A stretch of 64,000 nucleotides of DNA from Archangiaceae bacterium (lineage in GTDB: Bacteria; Myxococcota; Myxococcia; Myxococcales; Myxococcaceae). The first letter of the stretch is position 1. Each line of letters opens with the position of its first letter. The stretch covers positions 1 to 64,000 of the forward strand of contig JADJNS010000035.1 in NCBI GenBank assembly GCA_016714225.1, given 5' to 3'. A program made the translations under genes and the position numbers. The notes under the pieces were generated by a model. The model had not been told where the DNA came from and searched no databases. It saw only the letters and a list, made by a program, of their open reading frames with translations. Of the stretch, positions 18,620 through 28,799 are shown piece after piece.

Positions 18620-19242
18620 TCAGGCTGCACCTGTGCCTCCTGCCGCTTCTCCTTCAGCGAACAACAACGCCGCCATCTTCCAATCGACCTCATCGTTGAT
18701 GTCGATGCTGCGCTCACGTGGCATGAGGAACCCGCGCGAGTCGTTACCGAGGACCGAGCCGCGCTCGATGGTGGAGATGCGGCTGACGTACACCGAACAG
18801 TTACGCACATAGAGCTCGGGCAGCTCATGCGCGGAAGTCCGATCGCCCTCCTCACCAATCCACCCCACCAAGCGAGTGCCTTCGAGGCGTTTGAACTTTA
18901 GAGGGTGCGCCGCATGGGGAACTCTCGTGACCGTCACGGCGGAGTCGGCGGCGGGTTGGCTCACTAACAAGTCGACCGTCCCATCGATGTCTGCGCTGAG
19001 TGTCAGCGGAGAGCTGGGTTGGACAATCGCGATGGCGTCATAGGGCGCGTATTGGAATACCGGCGCGCCACCTCGAGAACCGCCTCGCTGTCAGAGCTGA
19101 CGACTACATCAGCGAGCCTGCTGGCCCCCAGACAGCTCTCGATGGCACGTGCGGTCAGCTCTTTTCCCCCCAGCTTCAGCAAGTTCTTGTTGGGCAGCCG
19201 TTTGCTGCCACCGCGCGCTGGGACGATACCCAATACCCTCAT
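18620..19242 (-). CDS. acylneuraminate (nonulosonate) cytidylyltransferase, frame broken
   Basis: The N-terminus VLGIVPARGGSKRLPNKNLL is the CTP-binding signature of NeuA/LegF/PseF. After a shift near 19050 the protein continues with DAIAIVQPSSPLTLSADID, the second conserved motif, and ends at 18620. The corrected length is about 207 residues, slightly short for the family (220-230). It would attach CMP to a nonulosonic acid in the cytosol, the activation step before glycosyl transfer. It overlaps the dehydrogenase gene by four bases (19239-19242). With NeuB- and NeuC-like genes in the same operon, the assignment to a nonulosonate pathway is strong; the exact sugar is open. Confidence 0.8.
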
Positions 19243-20180
19243 CGAAGCACCGCCAGTAGCTTCTCGGCGATGAATGCCTCGGTCTTTTCAAATGACTCGA
19301 AGGTATTTCCCCCGATGTGCGGCACAATCAGCACATTGTCGTGCGTCCGTGAGTACGTGACCACAGGGTGCGTCGCATCGATGGCGGGTTCTCCGCTGAG
19401 CACATCGAGCGCGGCGCCCGCGATCGTCTTGCTATCGAGTGCTGCCAACAAGGCCTCCTCATCGACTACGCCTCCTCGCGAGGTGTTGACGAGAAACGCC
19501 GATGGCTTCATCGCCGCAAGCGCGGTGGCATCAACGAGGTGATGCGTCGAAGGCTGATACGAGACATGGAGACTCACCACGTCACTGGCGCGCATGAGCT
19601 CGGCCAGTGACCCTGCTCTTCCCATGAAGTCGGGCAGCTCGCTGAAGGGGTCATACCCGATCACCTTCATACCGAAAGCCGAGAGGTAACCGGCCACGAT
19701 TTTTCCGAGGCGCCCCACCCCCACGACACCAGCGACCTTGCCGTACAGCTCGTTGCCGCGAAAACGGTCGCGTGCCCAATCGCCACCGCGAACCGAAGCA
19801 GCAGCAGCAGGGATCTTCCTCATCAGGCCCAGCATCAACCCGACGGTCAACTCAGCGGTGGCGCGCACGGTCTTGAGAAATTCGGTTTCACCTTTGAGAG
19901 AAACGACTGCAACGCCAGCGGCCTTGCATGCGTCGAGGTCGATATGGTCAAGACCCGTGACCGCTGTCGCCAGGGCCCGGCATCGAAGGGAGCCGCGAAG
20001 CAACGACCCATCGATTCGGTGGGCCAGGCGCAACCAGACTGCGTCGTAGGTCATCATGGCCATCGGCCACTCGGCCGCCGTCAACGACTGTGAAACGACC
20101 TCGACTTCTTTTCCCAGAATGGCGAGCGCTCGCGGACTGAACCCGGTCGGCTCGGCAATCAGTACTCGCTTGCGCAACAT
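19239..20180 (-). CDS. D-2-hydroxyacid dehydrogenase (PGDH-like)
   Basis: This 313-residue protein has the full family signature: GKVAGVVGVGRLGKIVAGYL binds NAD, NTSRGGVVDEEAL gives the catalytic Arg, DVLSGEP the Glu and IVPHIGGNT the His. There is no ACT domain, so it is not a full-length regulated SerA. The family reduces or oxidises 2-keto/2-hydroxy acids. Between the NeuC-like and NeuA-like genes it is out of place for housekeeping serine synthesis. It may supply a hydroxyacyl group or act on a keto acid linked to the polysaccharide. The 110-base gap before it (20181-20290) shows nothing recognisable. Confidence 0.8.
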   Translation of the reverse strand: MLRKRVLIAEPTGFSPRALAILGKEVEVVSQSLTAAEWPMAMMTYDAVWLRLAHRIDGSLLRGSLRCRALATAVTGLDHIDLDACKAAGVAVVSLKGETEFLKTVRATAELTVGLMLGLMRKIPAAAASVRGGDWARDRFRGNELYGKVAGVVGVGRLGKIVAGYLSAFGMKVIGYDPFSELPDFMGRAGSLAELMRASDVVSLHVSYQPSTHHLVDATALAAMKPSAFLVNTSRGGVVDEEALLAALDSKTIAGAALDVLSGEPAIDATHPVVTYSRTHDNVLIVPHIGGNTFESFEKTEAFIAEKLLAVLR

Positions 20181-20290
20181 CAGGTCTGCCCAACCGACAG
20201 CTGACGTTGCGTGCTGACCGCGAAGCAGGCCAAGGGCGTCCTCGAGCCTGCGCTAATTCCCTGTGCGGGGTCGTTCGCGAACACGAAGCC

Positions 20291-21460
20291 TCAGCTGCCA
20301 ACGCCCGCGCCAAACGCCAGCCGTTTCTGAACGTAGGGCTTGAGGTCTACGAGGGCCTTGGCGATTCGCGAAGAAACTTCCCCGTCTCCGTACAGGGTCG
20401 ACGGCGCATACCTGCCGTGTTCGAGATGCGCCGAGATCGCTCTACTAATTTCGACGCGGGTCGGATTGACGCGCACCACATGGGTATCCCGCTCTCGGCC
20501 GTCTTGCCGCGCACCCACCAGAACTACCGGAGTGCCCAAAAAACCCGCATCTCGCACGAAGCTCGACGAGTTCCCGATCGCACACGCACATCGCTTGAGC
20601 ACACGCAGGTACGCCTCAGGGCTGAGATTGGTGAGCGTTCGAATCAGTGCTCCAGGCACCGTGCTGCGGTACCGACGCAGCGCCTTGCTGATGTGATCTG
20701 AACCTGCGTCGATGTTCGGCCACAACCAGGCCGTGGGAACTCGCTGCTCGTGAATTGCCGCGATCAGCTCGTCCGTTTGCTGTCGCTCGCCTCCGTACTC
20801 GGTCGTGACCGGGTGAAAAACAACCAACAGGAATGGCTTTTCGACATCGATGTGAATGCCATTGCCGCGGTCATTCACGATTGCCGGGTCGAAGGCAGAA
20901 TCGAGCCTGCGCGCGATGTCGCTCGACGGGCACCCCACCCCGAGAATGGTGTCTTCGCGCTCGCCCATGCGCACGAGGTAATCGGCCGAGCGCTTGGTCG
21001 CGGGGAAGTGAAACTGGCTCAGCTTCGAGATGCAGTGCCGCGCGCTCTCGTCGATCGAGCCAGACACCTCGCCGCCCTGCAGGTGCACGATGCAGAGGTT
21101 CATGTACGCTGCCGCCAGCGCCGCCGACAGCGCCTCGTAGCGGTCGCCGATGATCAGCACCACGTCGGGCTTGAGCCGCTGAAACTCGCTGGCGAACTCC
21201 ATCACCCCGAAGCCCACCGACTTGGCCATGGTCGCCGGAGTGCTGCCCTCGAGCTCGGTGTAGATCTGCCCGTCGACCGTGAACCCATCGGCCTGCACTA
21301 CCTTCACCGGCTGATCGAACCGCTCCAGCACCATGGTGCCCGCGGCGATCACCTGCAGCTGGAGCTCGGGCCGCTCGCGAATCGCCACCATCACGGGCTT
21401 GAGCCGCCCGTAGTTCGCGCGATCGACCAACACCACACACACCTTGCGACGGGCGTTCAC
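20291..21460 (-). CDS. UDP-HexNAc 2-epimerase (hydrolysing, NeuC/LegG-like)
   Basis: This 389-residue protein has a GT-B epimerase fold: VCVVLVDRANYGRLKPVM at the N-terminus, DVVLIIGDRYEALSAALAA, IVHLQGGEVSGSIDE, LLVVFHPVTTEYGG and IGNSSSFVRDAGFLGTPVV. GDR(Y/F)E and HxxGG with ExSGSIDE-type spacing mark the hydrolysing NeuC/LegG group, which releases UDP and gives ManNAc or the 2,4-diacetamido analogue for the NeuB step. It overlaps the NeuB-like gene by four bases. The downstream third (below about 20.85 kb) looks less G+C-rich than the rest, as do the genes that follow. Confidence 0.85.
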   Translation of the reverse strand: MNARRKVCVVLVDRANYGRLKPVMVAIRERPELQLQVIAAGTMVLERFDQPVKVVQADGFTVDGQIYTELEGSTPATMAKSVGFGVMEFASEFQRLKPDVVLIIGDRYEALSAALAAAYMNLCIVHLQGGEVSGSIDESARHCISKLSQFHFPATKRSADYLVRMGEREDTILGVGCPSSDIARRLDSAFDPAIVNDRGNGIHIDVEKPFLLVVFHPVTTEYGGERQQTDELIAAIHEQRVPTAWLWPNIDAGSDHISKALRRYRSTVPGALIRTLTNLSPEAYLRVLKRCACAIGNSSSFVRDAGFLGTPVVLVGARQDGRERDTHVVRVNPTRVEISRAISAHLEHGRYAPSTLYGDGEVSSRIAKALVDLKPYVQKRLAFGAGVGS

Positions 21461-22488
21461 TCGAGATCCTCCTCAGCAAGCAGCGCATCAGCCGTGACGC
21501 CGCGCTTCAGCCTGCGGCCCAACACCTCGCTCAGCCGCGCCGCGAGTATGCCCGTGCCCGGCTTCTTCAAAGCAATGTCTGACTCGCCCAGCTTCGTACC
21601 TGCACTGAGCGCACGCGCAGCAACCAAGCTCTTGCCGAACATGCGCCGCAGATCGCTCATGCCCTCGGCCGCGACGTCTTTGTCGACCGGGTTCGCACGC
21701 GCCTTCTCGATGAAGCGCACGCCCTGCACCAACTGGGTCAGGTCGGCACTGGTTAGAGACGAAGACGTGTCGGGCCCGAAGCTCTCTTTCGAGAACACGA
21801 TGTGCACCTCGAGCACGTCACACCCCAAGGCCGCTGCCGCCAGCCCAGCGAACACCGTGCCCGAGTGATCCGACAGCCCCACCGGCACCTCGTAGCGCTC
21901 GCGCAGCTCTCCCAGCACGTTGAGCCCCAGCTTCTCGGGCGGGCACGGGTAGCTGGTGGTGCACTGCAGCACCGCGCAGTTCTTCTTCACCGTCTCGACG
22001 GCACGGTCGACCTCGGCCCAGGGCGACATGCCGCTGGAGAGAATCACCGGCTTGCCGCTCGCGGCAAGCCGCTGCAGCATCGGCAGGTTGCTCACCTCTC
22101 CGGCGCCGACCTTCCACGCCGGCACGCCCACGCGCATCAGGAGCTCGACCGCCTGCATCGAGAACGGGCTCGACAAGAACTCGACCCCTTCTCGCGCACA
22201 GTGCTCAGCGAGCCCCACCCACTGCGGCTCGGTGAACTCCATGCGCTTCCAGTACTCGTAGCGGCTGGCATCTTGCCGGCTGAACTTCACCCGAAACGGC
22301 TCGCCCGGCGTCGACTCGGCCGCTGCGATGTGGGTCTGGAACTTCACCGCATCGGCGCCCGCTTTCGCCGCGGCGTCGATGTACGCGTGCGCCGCGCCCA
22401 GCGAGCCATCGTGCGCCTGCGCCACCTCGGCCACCACGAAGCACCCAGCGCCCTCACCGACGTCGCGTGCACCGATGCGCAACTTCAT
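21457..22488 (-). CDS. nonulosonate synthase (NeuB/LegI/PseI-like)
   Basis: The start is the ATG at 22486-22488 (MKLRIGARDVGEGAGCFVV), giving 343 residues. The TIM-barrel domain shows AEVAQAHDGSLGAAH, AVKFQTHIA, KVGAGEVSNLPML and VPVGLSDHSGTVFAGLAAA. The C-terminal antifreeze-like SAF domain follows from about residue 280 (FGKSLVAARALSAGTKL). NeuB-type enzymes condense phosphoenolpyruvate with a ManNAc-like six-carbon sugar to give a nine-carbon nonulosonic acid. It overlaps both neighbours by four bases. Neu5Ac, legionaminate and pseudaminate specificity cannot be separated by eye. Confidence 0.9.
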   Translation of the reverse strand: MKLRIGARDVGEGAGCFVVAEVAQAHDGSLGAAHAYIDAAAKAGADAVKFQTHIAAAESTPGEPFRVKFSRQDASRYEYWKRMEFTEPQWVGLAEHCAREGVEFLSSPFSMQAVELLMRVGVPAWKVGAGEVSNLPMLQRLAASGKPVILSSGMSPWAEVDRAVETVKKNCAVLQCTTSYPCPPEKLGLNVLGELRERYEVPVGLSDHSGTVFAGLAAAALGCDVLEVHIVFSKESFGPDTSSSLTSADLTQLVQGVRFIEKARANPVDKDVAAEGMSDLRRMFGKSLVAARALSAGTKLGESDIALKKPGTGILAARLSEVLGRRLKRGVTADALLAEEDLE

Positions 22489-23494
22489 GACGCCGCCTTC
22501 AGCGCGTAGGCCACGGTCTCGTCGAGGCCGCGCGCGATGTCGTGGGTGGGGGCGTAGCCTAGTTTCGTGACCGCCCGGTCGATGTCGGCCTGAGAGTCTT
22601 TGATGTCGCCGTCGCGAAACGGCTTGTAGTCGGGCGCCAGCGCTTTGGCGGCCGGGCGCGACTTCGACACCCGCTCGCGCAGCATCTCGTACAGGGCGTT
22701 CAGCGAGGTGCGCCCGCCGACCGACACGTTGACGACCGTGTTCGTCGTCTGCGCCGCGGTCGCCGCCAGCACGTTCGCCTGCACCGCGTTGGCGACGTAG
22801 CAGAAGTCTCGGCTGGTGGTGCCGTCGCCGAAGATCTCGCACCGCTCACCCCGCGCCAGCCGCGCGAGCCAGCGGGGCACCACGGCCGCGTACGCGCCCG
22901 CAGGGTCCTGCCGCGGCCCGAACACGTTGAAGTAGCGCAGGCCGATACACGACAGCCCGTACACCCGCTCGAAGGTCGCCGCGTAGTGCTCGTCGATCAG
23001 CTTCGACGCCGCATACGGAGAGAGCACCTTGCCCAGCCGGTCTTCCACCTTGGGCAGCGTGGGCTCGTCACCGTAGACCGAGCTCGAAGATGCGTAGACG
23101 AACCGATTCACCTTCGCGTCGCGCGCCGCCACCAGCATCTGTATGAAGCCGTCGACGTTGGCGCGGTGGGTGCGCAGCGGGTCGTCGATCGACCTCGGCA
23201 CGCTGCCCAGCGCCGCCTGGTGCAGCACGTAGTCGGCGCCTTCGCACGCGGCGTGACACGGCGCGGCTTCAGCGCAGTCGCCCTTGATGAACCCCCAGCC
23301 GCCCCGCGCCCTCCCCCGCGCGCGCCACCGCGTCGTCGAGGTTCGCCTGATGGCCGGTGGAGAGATCGTCGAGGCCGATGACCGGCTGCCCCAGCCCGAG
23401 CAGGCACTCGCCAGGTGCGAGCCGATGAAACCCGCCGCCCCCGTCACCAGCCACCGCTTCGGGTTCGCCCGGAGCTCGGCTTCGACCTGTTGAA

Positions 23495-23504
<10 letters not shown>
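22485..23504 (-). CDS. UDP-HexNAc(A) 4-epimerase (WbpP/TviC-like SDR), frame broken
   Basis: The probable start is GTG at 23502-23504, overlapping the dehydrogenase stop; the N-terminus VPLIQQVEAELRANPKRW resembles WbpP. WLVTGAAGFIGSHL is the NAD motif, YASSSSVYGDEP and SPYAASKLIDEHYA the catalytic Ser and YxxxK. Between about 23290 and 23440 the protein runs in another frame (LGLGQPVIGLDDLSTGHQAN), so two corrections are needed, giving about 340 residues. WbpP/TviC-type enzymes interconvert the gluco and galacto forms of UDP-GlcNAc or UDP-GlcNAcA. With the adjacent 6-dehydrogenase this predicts UDP-GalNAcA. Confidence 0.8.
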
Positions 23505-24779
<1,275 letters not shown>

Positions 24780-24782
24780 GGT

Positions 24783-27014
24783 TCAAGCCGCCGAGCCGTT
24801 CTTCGACGAGGGCTCGGTCTCTCCGTAGTAGTAGCCGTACTTCGCGTAGTAGTAGTACCCGCTGCCCTGACGGTCATCGAGGTTGATGTCGTTGAGCACC
24901 GCCCCCAAGAGGCGCGCCTTCACGTCGCGCATCGCCCGCACCGTGCGCTTGGCGGTGTCCTTCGCGGTGACGCCCGACTTGAGCACCATCACCGTACCGT
25001 CGACCTTGGTGCTCATCACGATCGCATCGGCCACCGCGCCCACCGGCGGCGAGTCGATGATCACCCGGTCGTACACCGTGGTCAGCTGAGCCAGCAGATC
25101 AGTGAACGCCTGGGTATGGAGCAGCTCGGCCGGGTTGGGAGGAATCGGGCCGCAGGTCAGCACCGAGAGGTTCTCGATGCCCGAGCTCTTCACCGCACCC
25201 TCGAGCGTGCCCTCTCCCAAGATCAGCGACGACAGGCCGGCCCCATTGGGAATCTTGAACGCCTGGTGAACACGCGGGCGTCGCAGGTCGGCATCGACGA
25301 GCAGCACCTTGTTGCCGCTCTTCGCCATGGTGATGGCGAGGCTCGCCGCGGTGGTGGTCTTGCCGTCGCGCGGGCCGGCCGACGTTACCAGCAGGCTCTT
25401 GAGCGGACGCTCGGGCGACATGAACAGCAGGTTGGTGCGAATCGCTCGGCAGCACTCGGCCACCGCCGACTTGGGCTGCTCGGCCACCACCAGATCGCCG
25501 GCGTTGTCCCTGATGCTGGGGATGATGCCGAGGAAGGTGACGCCCAGGCGCTCTTCGATCTGCTCCTGGCTGGTGATGGTGTTGTCGAGCACCTCGAGCC
25601 CGAAGGCCAGACCGAGCCCCAGCAGCAGCCCCAGCAGCTCGCCGATCAGCATCATGTTCTTCACGTTCGGCTTCGACGCCACGGCCGGAGCGAGCGCGGT
25701 GTCGAGCATGCTCACGTTGTTGAGCCGGGTCGACCCGGACAGCCCGCTCTCCTTCAAGCTGCGCAGCGCCAGGTCATAGAGCTTCAAGTTGTACTCGTGG
25801 GCGCGCTTGAGCTTGAGGTAGTCGGGCTCGAAGTCGATGGTCGCCATCGCCTCGGCCTTGGTCTCGTTCATGTCAGCCAGCAGGTTCTTCTCGGTCTGAA
25901 CGAGATCGTTGTACTCGACCTTCACCGTGGTGAGCGCCGCGTCGATCTCTCGGTTCAGCGCGGTCTCGGCGGCGGCGAGCCGCTGGTGGCACGAGACCAG
26001 CTTGGGGTGCTGCGGCAGCATGCGATCTTCGAGGTCGACGCACTCGCTGCGCAGCTCGATCACCTTGATCTTCATCTGCCCGACGGTGCCCGCCAGCGCG
26101 GTCGGTACGAGTGCCGATCGGATCGCGTCGCGGTCGGTCACCTCTTTCTGCGCGGCGACGATGGCGTCGTAGCGCGCCTTGGCGGCGGCCTTGTGCACCC
26201 GAACTGTCGTCAGCTCATCACTGATGCGGTTCAGCCGCTGGCTCACGATGTTCTGCTTGTCCTCCCAGCTGGTCGACACGATGTCGTGCTTTTTCTTGAA
26301 GTCCGACAGGTCTACCGCCGACTTCTGCAGTTTCGCTTCAAGGTCGGGCAGCTGCGTCTCGAGCGAATCCGACGCTTCCTGGGTGGTGCTCGTCTTCGAG
26401 GCCAGGTTGTGCTCCATGTAGGCCCGCGCGAAGGCGTTCACCAGGCCGGCGGCCAGCAACGGGTCGAGATCGTCGACCTGCAGCCGCGCGATGCGTGACT
26501 CCTTGACCGGCTCGACAGTGAGCTTGCCCATCAACACCAGCGCGGGCTCGGGCGCGGCGGCGATCTGCGCGCGCAGCTTCTCGAGCGCCTTCAACCCCGC
26601 GACGCGCGCCTCTTCGCTGGCCACCGAGTCGAGCCGCAAGAAGGCATCGTCGCGCGCAGTGCGAACCTTGTTCGCCACCCGCTCAGCGACCGCGCGACTG
26701 CGCATCACGTTGAACTGGGTCTCGAAGAACTCCTTGCTGAACCACACCGGCGTCGAGCTCTCGGCCACGTCTTGAACGAGCCCCGTGCCCAGCACCTTGG
26801 GCGCGGTCATCTCGATGACCATGGTGGTGCTGGCGCTGTAGATCTTCGGCAGCCGCAGGGCATAGGCCGCGGTACCTGCGACCACCGCCAGGAACACCCC
26901 GACGATCAACCACCTGCGCTTGAGCACGATGCGCCAGTAGGCGCGCAGGTCGATCTGCCCTTCACTCTGGGGTGCAGGGGCCGGTGCCGGGTCTTCGGAA
27001 AACGTCGTCGCCAT
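24783..27014 (-). CDS. Wzc-type BY-kinase and polysaccharide co-polymerase
   Basis: The start is the ATG at 27012-27014 with AAGG about 7 bases upstream; 743 residues. Wzz domain: membrane segment at about residues 34-53, long periplasmic coiled-coil region, second membrane segment near 450-475 (MMLIGELLGLLLGLGLAFGL). Cytoplasmic kinase: TSAGPRDGKTTTAASLA (Walker A, about 545), VLLVDADLRRP (Walker A'), DRVIIDSPP (Walker B, about 650), and a C-terminal tyrosine cluster GYYYYAKYGYYYGE, the autophosphorylation tail. These proteins set chain length and control export of capsule or exopolysaccharide at the inner membrane (BtkA-like in myxobacteria). It leads the eleven-gene leftward operon. Confidence 0.92.
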   Translation of the reverse strand: MATTFSEDPAPAPAPQSEGQIDLRAYWRIVLKRRWLIVGVFLAVVAGTAAYALRLPKIYSASTTMVIEMTAPKVLGTGLVQDVAESSTPVWFSKEFFETQFNVMRSRAVAERVANKVRTARDDAFLRLDSVASEEARVAGLKALEKLRAQIAAAPEPALVLMGKLTVEPVKESRIARLQVDDLDPLLAAGLVNAFARAYMEHNLASKTSTTQEASDSLETQLPDLEAKLQKSAVDLSDFKKKHDIVSTSWEDKQNIVSQRLNRISDELTTVRVHKAAAKARYDAIVAAQKEVTDRDAIRSALVPTALAGTVGQMKIKVIELRSECVDLEDRMLPQHPKLVSCHQRLAAAETALNREIDAALTTVKVEYNDLVQTEKNLLADMNETKAEAMATIDFEPDYLKLKRAHEYNLKLYDLALRSLKESGLSGSTRLNNVSMLDTALAPAVASKPNVKNMMLIGELLGLLLGLGLAFGLEVLDNTITSQEQIEERLGVTFLGIIPSIRDNAGDLVVAEQPKSAVAECCRAIRTNLLFMSPERPLKSLLVTSAGPRDGKTTTAASLAITMAKSGNKVLLVDADLRRPRVHQAFKIPNGAGLSSLILGEGTLEGAVKSSGIENLSVLTCGPIPPNPAELLHTQAFTDLLAQLTTVYDRVIIDSPPVGAVADAIVMSTKVDGTVMVLKSGVTAKDTAKRTVRAMRDVKARLLGAVLNDINLDDRQGSGYYYYAKYGYYYGETEPSSKNGSAA

Positions 27015-27043
27015 GCGCACCTTCAGGGCAGCAAAAGAGCCCC

Positions 27044-27055
27044 TGCGTATACGCA
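27044..27055. promoter_or_regulatory. 12-bp perfect palindrome upstream of wzc-like gene
   Basis: TGCGTATACGCA is a perfect palindrome whose near end is 30 bases from the wzc-like start codon and upstream of its ribosome-binding site. The location fits an operator or a regulator half-site pair controlling the capsule operon. No regulator gene is adjacent, so the assignment is positional only. Confidence 0.4.
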
Positions 27056-27078
27056 AGCTACGGCATCAAGTCGAGCCG

Positions 27079-27100
27079 GGGGCACGAGCGTCGGTGCCCC
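27079..27100 (-). terminator. hairpin after DUF1501 gene
   Basis: GGGGCAC (27079-27085) pairs perfectly with GTGCCCC (27094-27100) across an 8-base loop. It lies 17 bases beyond the stop of the DUF1501 gene and before the capsule operon. No run of U follows, so it could be a weak or Rho-assisted terminator. Confidence 0.45.
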
Positions 27101-27116
27101 AAGCCCGCACTCCCAT

Positions 27117-28799
27117 TCACTTCTTGATGAACTTCATGGGCGCGCGCACGTTCTTGCCCTTCCCTGCAGCCAAGAGCGCGGCCCCATCCAACCCCGTCAA
27201 ATGCAACGCGGTCGCGTACACGTGCCCCGCATCAGAAACGAACGAGCTGGCGTTCTTCGTTCGCCCCGCAATCAGCGCCCCGGTGATCGGGTCATACGCC
27301 GGGTCCAACGTCCCATCGGGCATCAGCGGTATGCCCTTCAACGAAGACGAGCCCACCCGCCCCCACTGCCGGTCGCCGCGCACCGTGCCGCCCAAGAAGG
27401 CGCACGAGCTGACCTCCCAGTGCTGGCAGCAGTCTTGCGCCATGATCTCGTTGTACTTGTCGGTGTCGGTCGGGTACTTCGTGTTGTCCATCAAGATGGC
27501 CTGCACGTCGCCCGACAGCGTGCGCCCCATCTCGCTGCACACCACGATGGTGGTCAGGTCGAACAGCGACTTGCCCTGCACCGGCGACGCCGTCGACTTG
27601 AGCCGCGACACCAGCGCCTTCAGCGGCGTCCACAGGTTCGCCCGCATCGTCGCCAGCTGATCGGTCTGCCCCTGGTTCGACTTGATCGACGACCGGCTGC
27701 GGTGCGAGTCGAACCCGCGAATCTGGCGATTCTCGATCCAGAAGCCGATCGAGAGGCCGGCCCGCATCAGCTCGTACGTCATCATCGCCTGCACGTTCGT
27801 GTTCGGGCTGTTCTTGCTCCGCGCCGGCATCGAGTTCACCACCGTCGACGTCGTCTGCTCGTCCGTCGCCGCCACTCCGAACTCGGCCCGCAGCGTCGCA
27901 TCGGTGAACATCGTCGCCGGGTTCACCGTGATGCCCGTCGCCCCCGAAAGCTGCCGGTGAATCTGCACCGCCGACGCGAACGCCCGCACCGACTCGCCGT
28001 CTTTGCCGCTCAAGAAGTTGTCGTGCAGCTTGTCGACGAACTGGCGAATGCGCACCCCCTTCGCCCCGCTCGTCACCCCGCCCACCGACGCCAGCCGCGC
28101 CCGCATGTCGGCCGGAGTCTGCCCGTACACCGTGTGCGCGTACGCCGGCCCCAGCTTCTCGTAGTACCCCTTGCCCTCGGTGTACGTCGCCTCTGACAGC
28201 TCACCGTCCGACAGCCAGCGGTGCCACGACACGTGCGGCAGCGGCACCGAAGAGCCGTACGCCTCGCAGAACGCCTGCAGCACCGTGCGCTCTTGCGCCC
28301 CGCGCAGCGCGCTCGGCGCGTAGTACGACGCGTACTTGCCGTAGTGGTACTCGAGCCGGCTCCCCGAGTGAAACGCGTTGCCCTGGTGCGACGCCACCAC
28401 CGCCATGTCGGGGAACAGCGACATGCCGTCGGCCGCCAGGTACCCGTACTCGATGTTGCCCTGCACCTTCTTCAACGACTGCGTCGCCGACGGGTACCCC
28501 TTCGGCCGGTAGAACTGCTGGCTCCACTCGGGCACCGGGTGCAGCGTTCCCGCCGGCACCGTCAGCGTCGAGTTGTTCGGCGTGTCGACCGCTCCGAACA
28601 TGCAGTAGCTGTCCCAACCGCCCTCTTGAAACCAGTAGATGAGGTACTTCGGCTCGGCCACCACCTGCGCCGCCGCCGAGGCCAGCCCCAGCGACTTCGC
28701 CGTGCCCGGCACCCCGTACCGCTCGAACCAGCCCAGCCAGTCGAGCACCGAGATCGCCCCGCCCGCCCCCGCACCTTGAAGGAAAGCACGCCGCTTCAT
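27117..28799 (-). CDS. DUF1501-like Tat-exported protein
   Basis: The start is the ATG at 28797-28799 overlapping the upstream stop by four bases (ATGA); 560 residues. The N-terminus MKRRAFLQGAGAGG is a twin-arginine signal (KRRAFL). YLIYWFQEGGWDSYCMFG and TTIVVCSEMGRTLSG, then CCQHWEVSSCAFLGG, match the sulfatase/alkaline-phosphatase-like DUF1501 pattern. Members occur in operons with multidomain cytochromes in Planctomycetota and Myxococcota; their biochemical role is largely unknown. Here the partner is the upstream haem lipoprotein, so the two probably act together in the periplasm or at the cell surface. Confidence 0.75.
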   Translation of the reverse strand: MKRRAFLQGAGAGGAISVLDWLGWFERYGVPGTAKSLGLASAAAQVVAEPKYLIYWFQEGGWDSYCMFGAVDTPNNSTLTVPAGTLHPVPEWSQQFYRPKGYPSATQSLKKVQGNIEYGYLAADGMSLFPDMAVVASHQGNAFHSGSRLEYHYGKYASYYAPSALRGAQERTVLQAFCEAYGSSVPLPHVSWHRWLSDGELSEATYTEGKGYYEKLGPAYAHTVYGQTPADMRARLASVGGVTSGAKGVRIRQFVDKLHDNFLSGKDGESVRAFASAVQIHRQLSGATGITVNPATMFTDATLRAEFGVAATDEQTTSTVVNSMPARSKNSPNTNVQAMMTYELMRAGLSIGFWIENRQIRGFDSHRSRSSIKSNQGQTDQLATMRANLWTPLKALVSRLKSTASPVQGKSLFDLTTIVVCSEMGRTLSGDVQAILMDNTKYPTDTDKYNEIMAQDCCQHWEVSSCAFLGGTVRGDRQWGRVGSSSLKGIPLMPDGTLDPAYDPITGALIAGRTKNASSFVSDAGHVYATALHLTGLDGAALLAAGKGKNVRAPMKFIKK

